Below, piece after piece: positions 1-12,452 of a stretch of 33,454 bases of DNA (its first letter is position 1; every line of letters starts with the position of its first letter). The notes beneath the pieces were generated by a model. That model was not told where the DNA came from and did no database searches. It saw only the letters and a list, made by a program, of their open reading frames with translations. The stretch covers positions 1 to 33,454 of the forward strand of contig CAMAGI010000014.1 of assembly GCA_945833775.1 (NCBI GenBank), written 5' to 3'. Source of the stretch: an uncultured Lachnospiraceae bacterium. Its GTDB lineage: Bacteria; Bacillota; Clostridia; Lachnospirales; Lachnospiraceae. Both the position numbers and the translations under genes were made by a program.

Positions 1-147
1 GCCCGGAACCTCTATACGATTCTGCGGGAATTCGACGATGAGGACGTGACCTGCATTTATTCGGAATGCTTTGACACGGAGGGCTTCGGACAAGCCATCA
101 TGAACCGACTGCTCAAGGCGGCGGGACATCGGATCATACATTTATAG
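1..147 (+). CDS. C-terminal fragment of threonylcarbamoyl-AMP synthase (Sua5/YwlC-like), 5' truncated by window start
   Basis: Frame 1 reads ARNLYTILREFDDEDVTCIYSECFDTEGFGQAIMNRLLKAAGHRIIHL*, resembling the Sua5 C-terminal 'AIMNRLLKAAGH' ending; the ywlC-rpiB-upp-atp gene order is also known in Bacilli. Confidence 0.7.
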   Translation, partial: ARNLYTILREFDDEDVTCIYSECFDTEGFGQAIMNRLLKAAGHRIIHL

Positions 148-195
148 CAGATAACAGACACAAAACGAAATAGAAATTCATGAGGAGGAAAAACG

Positions 196-630
196 ATGAT
201 AGCAATTGGAAGTGATCACGGCGGATATGATTTGAAACAGAAGGTGATTGCACACCTTGAGGAGAGAGGAATCGAATGCTGGGATTTTGGCTGCAGCAGC
301 AAGGAAAGCTGTGATTATCCCGTATTTGGACATGACGTTGCGAAAGCGGTGGCTTCCGGAGCGTGCGAGAAGGGGATTGCCATCTGCACCACCGGCATCG
401 GTATCAGCATTTCCGCCAACAAGGTAAAAGGTGTGCGCTGTGCGCTGTGTGCGGACCCCCTGTCCGCCAGGATGACCAGACTTCACAACGATGCCAATGT
501 TCTGGCGATCGGCGCGGGCATTGTGGGGGAGAATCTTGCAATGGAGATTGTTGACACATTTCTGAATACGGCATTCTCCGGCGAGGAACGTCACAGCAGA
601 CGAGTGGCTATGATTGAGGAAGATGTTTAA
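196..630 (+). CDS. rpiB: Ribose-5-phosphate isomerase B
   Basis: MIAIGSDHGGYDLKQ... and CTTGIGISISANKVKGVRCALC motifs; SD gaggaggaa upstream. Confidence 0.95.
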   Translation: MIAIGSDHGGYDLKQKVIAHLEERGIECWDFGCSSKESCDYPVFGHDVAKAVASGACEKGIAICTTGIGISISANKVKGVRCALCADPLSARMTRLHNDANVLAIGAGIVGENLAMEIVDTFLNTAFSGEERHSRRVAMIEEDV

Positions 631-669
631 GTACTACTATATTATGCAAATGACGCAGGAGGAAAAGTC

Positions 670-1299
670 ATGGCAAAGGTAATCATTATGGATCATCCAC
701 TGATCCAGCACAAAATCGGTTTTATTCGCAGAACGGACACTGGTACCAAGGATTTTCGGCAGACCATCAGTGAGATTGCAATGCTGATCTGTTATGAGGC
801 AACGCGGGATCTGAAGCTGTCTCCTGTGGAAATCGAAACCCCGATCTGCAAGACAACCGTGAAAGAACTGTCCGGAAAGAAGCTGGCGATTGTTCCGATT
901 TTGAGAGCGGGACTTGGCATGGTTGACGGCGTTTTGAATCTGATTCCCGCCGCAAAGGTGGGCCATATCGGTCTTTACCGGGATCCGGAAACTCTCAAGC
1001 CCGTGGAGTACTATTGCAAGCTTCCTGCCGACTGTGCGGAGAGAGAAGTATTTGTGGTGGATCCCATGCTTGCAACCGGTGGTTCCAGCGTGGCTGCTAT
1101 CCAGATGCTGAAGGACAAGGGCTGCAAAAATATTCATTTCATGTGCATTATTGCTGCTCCTGAGGGAATCGAGGCAATGAAGGCGGCACACCCCGATGTG
1201 GACATGTATGTGGGTGCATTGGATGAAAAACTGAACGATCACGGCTATATTGTACCCGGTCTTGGAGATGCCGGAGATCGTATTTTCGGTACAAAGTAA
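670..1299 (+). CDS. upp: Uracil phosphoribosyltransferase
   Basis: Full-length UPRTase with PRPP-binding [11 protein letters not shown] motif. Confidence 0.97.
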   Translation: MAKVIIMDHPLIQHKIGFIRRTDTGTKDFRQTISEIAMLICYEATRDLKLSPVEIETPICKTTVKELSGKKLAIVPILRAGLGMVDGVLNLIPAAKVGHIGLYRDPETLKPVEYYCKLPADCAEREVFVVDPMLATGGSSVAAIQMLKDKGCKNIHFMCIIAAPEGIEAMKAAHPDVDMYVGALDEKLNDHGYIVPGLGDAGDRIFGTK

Positions 1300-1316
1300 C
1301 TACCGGTGGAGGAACC

Positions 1317-1802
1317 ATGAGCGGCAAAAGAACGGATTACATCAGTTGGGATGAATATTTCATGGGCGTTGCGCATCTGGCAGGTCTGCGCTCAAAGGAT
1401 CCGAATACACGGGTGGGGGCATGTATTGTAAGTGAGGACAATAAAATCCTCTCCATGGGATATAACGGCTTCCCCCGGGGCTGCGAGGACGAAGACTTCC
1501 CCTGGGAACGGGAGGGGGAGGAACTGGAGACAAAGTATCCGTATGTGACGCACGGCGAACTGAATGCTATCCTGAACTACCGCGGCGGCTCTTTGGAGGG
1601 CACGAAGCTGTATGTCTCCCTTTTTCCCTGCAATGAATGTGCCAAGGCGATTATTCAGGCAGGAATCCGAACGGTAGTGTTTGACAGTGATAAGTATGAG
1701 GGGACGCCCATGAATCGTGCATCCAAGAGAATGTTCGACGCGGCGGGCGTGACGTATCTCCCCTACAGCAGAAGCGGGCGTGAGATTCGCATTATGCTGT
1801 AA
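1317..1802 (+). CDS. dCMP/cytidine deaminase family protein
   Basis: Zinc deaminase motifs HGELNAIL and PCNECAK; SD ggagg upstream. Confidence 0.9.
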   Translation: MSGKRTDYISWDEYFMGVAHLAGLRSKDPNTRVGACIVSEDNKILSMGYNGFPRGCEDEDFPWEREGEELETKYPYVTHGELNAILNYRGGSLEGTKLYVSLFPCNECAKAIIQAGIRTVVFDSDKYEGTPMNRASKRMFDAAGVTYLPYSRSGREIRIML

Positions 1803-1840
1803 TACGTGTAATATGATATAGGTTTTTGGAGGAATCGGTA

Positions 1841-3010
1841 TTGAAGAAGCTGAAGAAAACAGCTGCGCTTCTGGTGTTATGTCTTGCGGCGGGAACTTTT
1901 GCCTCATCCGGGAGCTTACTCAGAGCAGGAGCAACGTCTTCTACCCAGCAGAAGATTGATCAGGCGGAGAAGGAAAAGGACGAGCTTGAGAACAAGCTGG
2001 ATCAGACGAATGAGAATCTGGATGATCTGAAGGATACCCAGAAGGGCCTGAAGAAGGAATTGAATAACCTGAATGCACAGCTGTCGCAGATCAGTGAAAA
2101 TCTGGCGGATCTGGAAAAGCGGATTTCTGACAAGGAAGCCGAGATTGCAGAAACGCAGGCCGCCCTGGAGGCTGCAAAGGTGAAGGAGAGCGAGCAGTAT
2201 GAGAGCATGGTAATCCGCATCCGGCAGATGTATGAGCTCAACGACACCAGCTATGTGAATGCACTGCTTCTTTCTGGAAGCTATGGTGAAATGCTCAACA
2301 CGGCGGACAACTTCGAGAAGATCGCCACGTATGACCGTAAGAAATTTCAGGAGTACAAGGACAATCGTCAGTTTATTGAAGAAGAGGAAGCGCGGCTCCA
2401 GACAGAATATGCGGAACTTGAAGCACTCAAGGTTGAAGTGGAGGCGGAAAAGAGCAAGGTCTCTGGTCTGGTGGGACAGACTTCCCAATCCATTGCACAA
2501 TACGGGGATGCCATAGACGAAGCGGAGGCCCAGGCCCTTGCTTACGAGGCAGAGATTAAGAAGAAGGAAGAGGATCTCGATTATCTGAGGAAGAAACTGG
2601 CGGAGGAAATCGCCATGTCTCAGGCGGCGGCAAACGGGGTCTGGCGCGATATCTCGGAAGTGACCTTCGACGAGGGGGACCGATATCTTCTCGCCAATCT
2701 GATCTACTGCGAGGCCGGAGGAGAACCCTATGAAGGGCAGGTTGCCGTTGGAAGTGTCGTTATCAACCGCGTGTTGAGTGCAAAATACCCGGACAGCGTG
2801 ACCGGGGTTATCTATCAGAAGAGCCAGTTTTCTCCGGTTGCCAGCGGACGTCTTGCCCTGGCACTGGCGTCCAATAAAGCCACGGAGAGGTGCTACAGGG
2901 CAGCGGACGAGGCAATGTCCGGCGTGACCAACGTGGGAAACTGTGTCTATTTCAGAACCCCCATTGAGGGACTGAGCGGAATCAATATCGGCGGACACGT
3001 CTTCTACTGA
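1841..3010 (+). CDS. Secreted coiled-coil protein with C-terminal SleB/CwlJ-type cell wall hydrolase domain
   Basis: Signal-peptide-like N-terminus, long coiled coil, then NLIYCEAGGEPYEGQVAVGSVVINRVL (Hydrolase_2). TTG at 1841 with SD ggaggaat is a better start than the track's TTG at 1826. Confidence 0.88.
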   Translation: MKKLKKTAALLVLCLAAGTFASSGSLLRAGATSSTQQKIDQAEKEKDELENKLDQTNENLDDLKDTQKGLKKELNNLNAQLSQISENLADLEKRISDKEAEIAETQAALEAAKVKESEQYESMVIRIRQMYELNDTSYVNALLLSGSYGEMLNTADNFEKIATYDRKKFQEYKDNRQFIEEEEARLQTEYAELEALKVEVEAEKSKVSGLVGQTSQSIAQYGDAIDEAEAQALAYEAEIKKKEEDLDYLRKKLAEEIAMSQAAANGVWRDISEVTFDEGDRYLLANLIYCEAGGEPYEGQVAVGSVVINRVLSAKYPDSVTGVIYQKSQFSPVASGRLALALASNKATERCYRAADEAMSGVTNVGNCVYFRTPIEGLSGINIGGHVFY

Positions 3011-3057
3011 TGCAAGAATCCTACAGCCCCCTTTTATCCAGAAGATTCTGCATTTTA
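3010..3057. terminator. Possible convergent terminator between the SleB-like gene and the DUF402 gene
   Basis: ATGCAAGAATC ... GATTCTGCAT (10 bp with one bulge) followed by TTTATC. Confidence 0.45.
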
Positions 3058-3500
3058 TCAAATTTATTGCGGTAGAGCAGGGAGAGCAGCTCGTGAAGCT
3101 GACGCAGGGCTTTTGTGGCCTGTGCCGGCGTGATCAGGCTGCTCTCCATTGCGTCTGCCAGTTCATCCAGATCCACGACCTTCCAGTGGCCGTCCGGGTA
3201 TACAATCACATCTGCCAGAAGATCGGAGACGGTCAGTTCTGTCCTGTCCTCATTCCATTCGTATTCTACGATGTCACAATACCAGTACAGTAATGAATTA
3301 TCGAAACGGTAGAATTTGCTGACCTTGACACCCTCCTTCAGAAAATAACAGGAACACCCGTGGGAAAAGGCGCTTTTGGGGTTTAAGGTCTTCCATGTGG
3401 TGATGATTACCTCATCGTTGGCTTCCATCAGTATGTCATCCTTTAACAGAATGGTTTCCTCGGGAATGTAACGTTTGCGTCGCAGTTTGAGTTCGCTCAT
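3021..3500 (-). CDS. DUF402 domain-containing protein
   Basis: Length and motifs (YWYCDIVEYEW..., DLLADVIVYPDG.WKVVDLDEL) typical of the DUF402 family. Confidence 0.8.
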   Translation of the reverse strand: MSELKLRRKRYIPEETILLKDDILMEANDEVIITTWKTLNPKSAFSHGCSCYFLKEGVKVSKFYRFDNSLLYWYCDIVEYEWNEDRTELTVSDLLADVIVYPDGHWKVVDLDELADAMESSLITPAQATKALRQLHELLSLLYRNKFDKMQNLLDKRGL

Positions 3501-3513
3501 CGGTACTCCTTTC

Positions 3514-4047
3514 TCACAGGTCCGGATAAGGAATGAAGGGTTTGGGAGGATTGGTGTGGGGGCAGAGCTCTTTTTCCATCCAGATCATATCGACCCAATT
3601 CCCCAGCTTGTAACCGGATTTGTTGAAATGCGCAACGGTCTTGTAGCCGAATGTCTCGTGAAACGCTTCGCTGTCGGGATTCGGCCATGCGATGCAGGCA
3701 CAGACATTGCAGACGTTCTGGCGGGCAAGGATCTCTTCCAGTGCACGATAGAGCGCGCGACCGACACCGCTTTTGCGGCAATCCTCTTTCACATAGATGG
3801 AGGTCTCCACAGACCAGGCATAGGCGGCCCGTTCCTTGAACGCGGAAGCGTAGGCGTAGCCGACAATGCCGTTCCGGTTTTCGGCAACCAGATAAGGGTA
3901 GCGCGACAGCGTGTTTCGGATGCGACTTTCAAATTCTGCCACGGAGGGCACTTTATGTTCGAAGGTAATGACAGTATTTTCCACATAGGGAGTATAAATG
4001 GCGAGAAGTGCAGGCGCATCCATGACAGTAGCGGGGCGAATGTTCAT
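3514..4047 (-). CDS. GNAT family N-acetyltransferase (phosphinothricin acetyltransferase-like)
   Basis: MNIRPATVMDAPALLAIYTPYVENTVITFE..., acetyl-CoA site CRKSGVGRALYRALEE, HETFGYKTVAHFNKSGYKLG. Confidence 0.88.
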   Translation of the reverse strand: MNIRPATVMDAPALLAIYTPYVENTVITFEHKVPSVAEFESRIRNTLSRYPYLVAENRNGIVGYAYASAFKERAAYAWSVETSIYVKEDCRKSGVGRALYRALEEILARQNVCNVCACIAWPNPDSEAFHETFGYKTVAHFNKSGYKLGNWVDMIWMEKELCPHTNPPKPFIPYPDL

Positions 4048-4102
4048 TCGGAACCTTCTTTCGTATCGTTTTTCTTTATACTACTGCCGGTATGGGCCAA
4101 AG

Positions 4103-4465
4103 TCAATGCTGTTTTGACACCTGCGCACGCAGGGTGAGAAGCTCCAGATAGTCCAGTAGGGAAGTTCTGTCGCGGGAGGAAAGTTGCAGTGCGGAATTCA
4201 GGAGATCCGCGGCAGTGTAATGAGCGGCGATGCTTTTGTTCAGACGTGCCGGGTCAAAGCGGTAAGTAGTGCGGCCCAGGAGATAATCCGTGGTGACTCC
4301 GAAATAATCCGCGAGCTTGCAGAGGGTTTCCGAGTCGGGCTGATGGACATTCTGCTCATAGTTGGAGACAGTGCTGATGGAAACATTCAGATACGCGGCT
4401 AATTCTTTTTGGTAGATACCGCGTTCTTCGCGCAATTCGTTCAAAATATCGCCGAAAGCTGCCAT
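4103..4465 (-). CDS. XRE-family HTH transcriptional regulator
   Basis: HTH_3: LREERGIYQKELAAYLNVSISTVSNYEQNVHQPDSETLCKLADYFGVTTDYLLGR; ATG at 4465 preferred over upstream GTG. Confidence 0.9.
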   Translation of the reverse strand: MAAFGDILNELREERGIYQKELAAYLNVSISTVSNYEQNVHQPDSETLCKLADYFGVTTDYLLGRTTYRFDPARLNKSIAAHYTAADLLNSALQLSSRDRTSLLDYLELLTLRAQVSKQH

Positions 4466-4722
4466 GACGAAACCCCTTTCCCGCACCCCTTGCTTTGTGA
4501 ATGCAATCGCTGAAACCGGATGCTCAATTTACAGAACATAAATTAATCTTAGCGTATTTCACATCTGCTTTAATGAGATTTCACGAAAACAATAAAATAC
4601 AAAAAATAACATATCCTAATTAACGAAAAGTAAAACCGAAAGAGAAGAAAACAATTTTTGGAATGGCTACTTTTGACGGGGAAAAGTTTTCGGAAATTTA
4701 ATGATTAAAAGAGGTGTTTCCC

Positions 4723-4751
4723 TAGACATTTTATGGGAAAATGGGTATAAT
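4723..4751 (+). promoter_or_regulatory. Predicted sigma-A promoter of the atp operon
   Basis: TAGACA (4723-4728), 17-bp spacer, TATAAT (4746-4751). Confidence 0.75.
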
Positions 4752-4760
4752 GTACTGTAT

Positions 4761-5054
4761 ATGAAAAAAAGACCCTACGAGAAAAGTGTATATCGATCTC
4801 TTGCGCTGATCACACAGTTCGGAATCAATATGCTGGTTCCCATCTGTATGATGTCGGCAGCAGGTGTTTTTCTGGACAAGCGGCTGGGAACATCCTGGAT
4901 TACGGTGCTTTTTTTCTTTATCGGAGCGATTGCGGGAGGCCAGAATGTGTACCGGATGGCGAAACGCGTCTATGCATCCGAGTCATCCGAAAAAGAAACC
5001 CGGGCGACGGATGAACAAGCGGAGAGGAAACTCAATGACGGTAGGAAGCGCTAA
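4761..5054 (+). CDS. AtpZ/AtpI-like small membrane protein, first gene of atp operon
   Basis: MKKRPYEKSVYRSLALITQFGINMLVPICMMSAAGVFLDKRLGTSW; the track start at 4701 lies upstream of the predicted promoter. Confidence 0.8.
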   Translation: MKKRPYEKSVYRSLALITQFGINMLVPICMMSAAGVFLDKRLGTSWITVLFFFIGAIAGGQNVYRMAKRVYASESSEKETRATDEQAERKLNDGRKR

Positions 5055-5451
5055 AGTCAATCGAACACTGCTGGAGATGTGGATTGGAATTCTTGCACTG
5101 GGACTTTGCGCACAGATCATCGGTGTGCCGTTGGTGTCTGATCAGTTGCGTTATGCTTCAAGCCTCTGGCTTGGCATTTTGATGGCACTTGTGAGCGCCT
5201 GGCATATGTACCGCTCCATCGACAGGGCGCTGGATTATGGGGAGGGTGGCGCTCCAAAGGTTATGTGGAGTGCATATATGCTCCGGTATCTTGTGATTCT
5301 TGTGGTTCTGGCCGGAGTCTCCGTCACAAATCTGTGCAATCCCCTGATCGTTTTTCTGGGATATATGAGTCTGAAAGTAACGGCGTATCTACAGCCGATT
5401 ACTCATAAAGTATTTGAGAAGTTGTTCTACCAAAAAGAAAAAGGGAGGTGA
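5035..5451 (+). CDS. ATP synthase I-like membrane protein
   Basis: Four predicted hydrophobic segments, overlaps the previous gene, SD ggagag before ATG 5035. Confidence 0.65.
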   Translation: MTVGSAKVNRTLLEMWIGILALGLCAQIIGVPLVSDQLRYASSLWLGILMALVSAWHMYRSIDRALDYGEGGAPKVMWSAYMLRYLVILVVLAGVSVTNLCNPLIVFLGYMSLKVTAYLQPITHKVFEKLFYQKEKGR

Positions 5452-5455
5452 AAAT

Positions 5456-6474
<1,019 letters not shown>

Positions 6475-6507
6475 TTACGTGCGGCAGAAACTTGAAAGGA
6501 GACCACG

Positions 6508-7050
6508 ATGATACTTTTAACCGCAGGAGAGACCTATGAGAGAATGTTCGGTATCGACTGGCAGCTGTTAGCGGATTCCACGCTTACGATCATTGCAGTC
6601 TTTGTCCTGTTCGCCGTCATGAGCTATTTCCTTTTCAATCCCGCACGCAAGATGATGCAGGAGAGACAGCAGAAAATCCGCGAGGAGCTGGAGAGTGCCA
6701 AGGCCGATATGGAGCAGGCGGAAGCACTCAAAGGTGAATACGAGAGCAGGCTGGAGGATGTTGACAAGGAGGCGGAGGGCATCCTGAGTGAAGCCCGCAG
6801 CAAAGCCCTTGCCGGAGAGAACCGGATTCTCGATGAGGCTAAGGCAGAAGCAACCCGCATTCTTGAGAGAGCCCGCGTGGAAGCTCAGCTTGAGAAGCAG
6901 AAGATGGCGGATGATGTGAAGAAGGAGATGATCACCATTGCCTCTGCTATGGCAGGCAAGGTGGTGTCGGCATCCATCGACACAACCGTTCAGGATAAAC
7001 TGATTGAGGACACGCTGAAGGAAATGGGTGATGGTACATGGCAAAATTAG
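6508..7050 (+). CDS. atpF: F0F1 ATP synthase subunit b
   Basis: One N-terminal TM helix followed by charged coiled coil; operon position. Confidence 0.93.
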   Translation: MILLTAGETYERMFGIDWQLLADSTLTIIAVFVLFAVMSYFLFNPARKMMQERQQKIREELESAKADMEQAEALKGEYESRLEDVDKEAEGILSEARSKALAGENRILDEAKAEATRILERARVEAQLEKQKMADDVKKEMITIASAMAGKVVSASIDTTVQDKLIEDTLKEMGDGTWQN

Positions 7051-7601
7051 TATCCAAGACATACGGAGAAGCGTTGTTTGAAATTGTCGTGGAGGATCCG
7101 AAGACCGCGCAGCGCAGAGCTGCCGATATGTTGGAGGAAATCCGTCAGATTCGCCTGATCCTGGAGCAAAATCCCGAGTTTGACAAGCTGATGAGCCATC
7201 CGGGTATTCCCAAACAGGAAAAGCTTCGTACCGTGCAGACGATTTTCCGGGGACGTGTCAGTGATGCACTGGCCGGCTTTTTGGAGGTTGTGGTTGCGAA
7301 GGAGCGCTATGGAGAGCTTCCCGGGATATTCCGATATTTTGAGGACAAGGTAAAGGAGATGAATCACATCGGGGTAGCTCATGTGACGACCGCGGTCGCG
7401 CTTTCCGAGGCGCAGAAGGCTCAGGTTCAGGCGAAGCTGCTTGAGACGACCCATTACGAGACCATGGAGATGCACTATGCCGTGGACGCCTCCCTGATCG
7501 GCGGAATGGTTATTCGGATCAAGGACAGAGTTGTGGACAGCAGTATCCGTTCCAAACTGAACGATTTGACAAAACAATTATTACAAATCCAGCTGGGGTG
7601 A
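7038..7601 (+). CDS. atpH: F0F1 ATP synthase subunit delta
   Basis: C-terminal DASLIGGMVIRIKDRVVDSSIRSKLNDL; overlaps atpF. Confidence 0.95.
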   Translation: MAKLVSKTYGEALFEIVVEDPKTAQRRAADMLEEIRQIRLILEQNPEFDKLMSHPGIPKQEKLRTVQTIFRGRVSDALAGFLEVVVAKERYGELPGIFRYFEDKVKEMNHIGVAHVTTAVALSEAQKAQVQAKLLETTHYETMEMHYAVDASLIGGMVIRIKDRVVDSSIRSKLNDLTKQLLQIQLG

Positions 7602-9131
<1,530 letters not shown>

Positions 9132-9135
9132 GCTT

Positions 9136-9996
9136 ATGGCATCAATGCGTGATATTAAGCGCCGCAGAAGCAGTATTCAGGGCACCCAGCAGATCACAAA
9201 GGCGATGAAGCTGGTGTCCACCGTTAAGCTGCAACGCGCCAGAGCGGGCGCGGAGCGCTCAAAATCCTATTTTGACTGTATGTACAGCACTGTGAACAGT
9301 ATTTTGTCCAAGGTGGGTCATTTGGAACATAAGTATCTGGTTCCCGGCACTTCCACCAAAAAGGCAGTCATTGTGATCACCTCCAATCGAGGTCTGGCAG
9401 GCGGCTACAATTCCAATGTTGTGAAATTAATCACAAGGCATGAGACCTGGAAAAAGGAAGATCTGGTTATTTATGCCGTGGGCAATAAAGGCCGCGACGC
9501 ACTCGCAAGAGACGGTTATGAAATCAGAGAGTCCACTTCCGAGGTGATTGAGAGTCCCACCTATCCGGATGCAATGGTTCTTTCCGAACATCTCCTGAAG
9601 GCTTATGAATCCGGGGAGATCGGAGAAATCTATCTCGCCTACACTTCCTTCAAGAATACGGTCAGCCACATTCCGACGCTCTTAAAGCTTCTGCCCGTGG
9701 AACAGAAGGAAACGGAGGGAGGAGCGGCAAAGAGTGAGGCTGTCATGAACTTTGAGCCGGAGGATGTGGAGGCGCTGGATCAGATCATTCCCAAGTATGT
9801 CACCAGTTTGATCTACGGGGCAATGACGGAGGCCGTGGCCAGTGAAAACGGTGCAAGAATGCAGGCCATGGACAATGCTACCAGCAACGCGGAAGAGATG
9901 ATCAGCGATCTGGGACTGAAGTACAACAGGGCAAGACAGGGTTCCATTACACAGGAATTGACCGAGATCATTGCGGGTGCCGAAGCACTCGGTTAA
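9136..9996 (+). CDS. atpG: F0F1 ATP synthase subunit gamma
   Basis: MASMRDIKRRRSSIQGTQQITKAMKLVSTVKL and C-terminal RQGSITQELTEIIAGAEAL. Confidence 0.98.
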   Translation: MASMRDIKRRRSSIQGTQQITKAMKLVSTVKLQRARAGAERSKSYFDCMYSTVNSILSKVGHLEHKYLVPGTSTKKAVIVITSNRGLAGGYNSNVVKLITRHETWKKEDLVIYAVGNKGRDALARDGYEIRESTSEVIESPTYPDAMVLSEHLLKAYESGEIGEIYLAYTSFKNTVSHIPTLLKLLPVEQKETEGGAAKSEAVMNFEPEDVEALDQIIPKYVTSLIYGAMTEAVASENGARMQAMDNATSNAEEMISDLGLKYNRARQGSITQELTEIIAGAEALG

Positions 9997-10014
9997 TTGT
10001 TTTCGGTATATTAA

Positions 10015-11454
<1,440 letters not shown>

Positions 11455-11478
11455 TTCCGGAGAAAGGATGAGCGTACT

Positions 11479-11883
11479 ATGGCGGATGACAAGAGTTTTC
11501 AGCTTCGCATAATCACCCCCGACAGGGTGTTTTACGAGGGCGAGGTAATGATGGTGGAATTTAATACCACGGAAGGTGAAATCGGTGTTCTGCCCGGACA
11601 TATTCCGCTTACGGTGATCGTGAAGCCCGGCGTGCTCAGAATCTATGAGCAGGAGGGCGAGAAAGAGGCAGCTTTGCATGCCGGCTTTGCCGAGATTCTT
11701 CCGGAGGGTGTAACCATTCTGGCCGAGATTATCGAGTGGCCCGGAGAGATTGATCAGGAGAGGGCGCTGCATGCAAAAGAGCGCGCAGAGGAACGTCTGC
11801 ACAGCAGAACGCCCGAGACCGATATTGCGCGGGCCGAGACAGCGCTTCAGAGGGCAATTGCCAGAATTCAAGTATTAAAATAA
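11479..11883 (+). CDS. atpC: F0F1 ATP synthase subunit epsilon
   Basis: FQLRIITPDRVFYEGEVMMVEFNTTEGEIGVLPGHIPLT. Confidence 0.96.
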   Translation: MADDKSFQLRIITPDRVFYEGEVMMVEFNTTEGEIGVLPGHIPLTVIVKPGVLRIYEQEGEKEAALHAGFAEILPEGVTILAEIIEWPGEIDQERALHAKERAEERLHSRTPETDIARAETALQRAIARIQVLK

Positions 11884-11927
11884 ATATGCACCTGTGTACC
11901 GTGTACCATGTGTGCAGTCACGAAACT

Positions 11928-12007
11928 TACGCAGTGCGCATAAGCTATGAAAAAGGCATTTTCCCGCCCGGTGCGGGAATGCTTTCCGGCTTGTGAGGCA
12001 CTGCGTA
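11928..12007 (+). promoter_or_regulatory. Nested stem-loop structure covering the SD/start region of the downstream gene
   Basis: TACGCAGTGC (11928-11937) pairs perfectly with GCACTGCGTA (11998-12007); inner ATAAGC/GCTTGT; innermost GCATT(TT)CCCGC-CCGGT-GCGGGAATGC. Confidence 0.7.
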
Positions 12008-12426
12008 TGGATTTTAAACCGAGAATCATTCATGCCTATCCGGGCGGAGTGCCGCTCCCCTTTTATATGACCTATCCGGAATATACGGGGGCGGCAGATC
12101 CGGAGAAGCTGAAGAAGGATATGGAATACTTTCAACACACCTATCCGGCAGCGGTAAGACGGTATCAGCGGCGGGTAGCGGAAGTGATGGACAAATTGGA
12201 TTACGAGGGCAGCATGATCTATGATGAGTATCCGGACAGATGCAGTCTGCAGAGACTTGCGTCTACCATAAAGGATATTTTGAAGCAGGAGGCTGCCGCA
12301 CAGAATCAGGAAGAGATGTCAGAGGAAAGTGAACGCTGGCTTGAAAATATGCTTCAGGTGCTGGTCTGCAACGAGATCTGCCTGAGAAGAAACGGTAGCA
12401 GCAAAAAGAGTTTTTGGCGGTACTGA
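12007..12426 (+). CDS. Hypothetical protein (~139 aa)
   Basis: ORF MDFKPRIIHAYPGGVPLPFYMTYPEYTG...; the track's ATG at 11947 lies inside the RNA structure; start uncertain. Confidence 0.65.
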   Translation: MDFKPRIIHAYPGGVPLPFYMTYPEYTGAADPEKLKKDMEYFQHTYPAAVRRYQRRVAEVMDKLDYEGSMIYDEYPDRCSLQRLASTIKDILKQEAAAQNQEEMSEESERWLENMLQVLVCNEICLRRNGSSKKSFWRY

Positions 12427-12452
12427 ACAAGATCACTCGAAAGAGGCATGGA

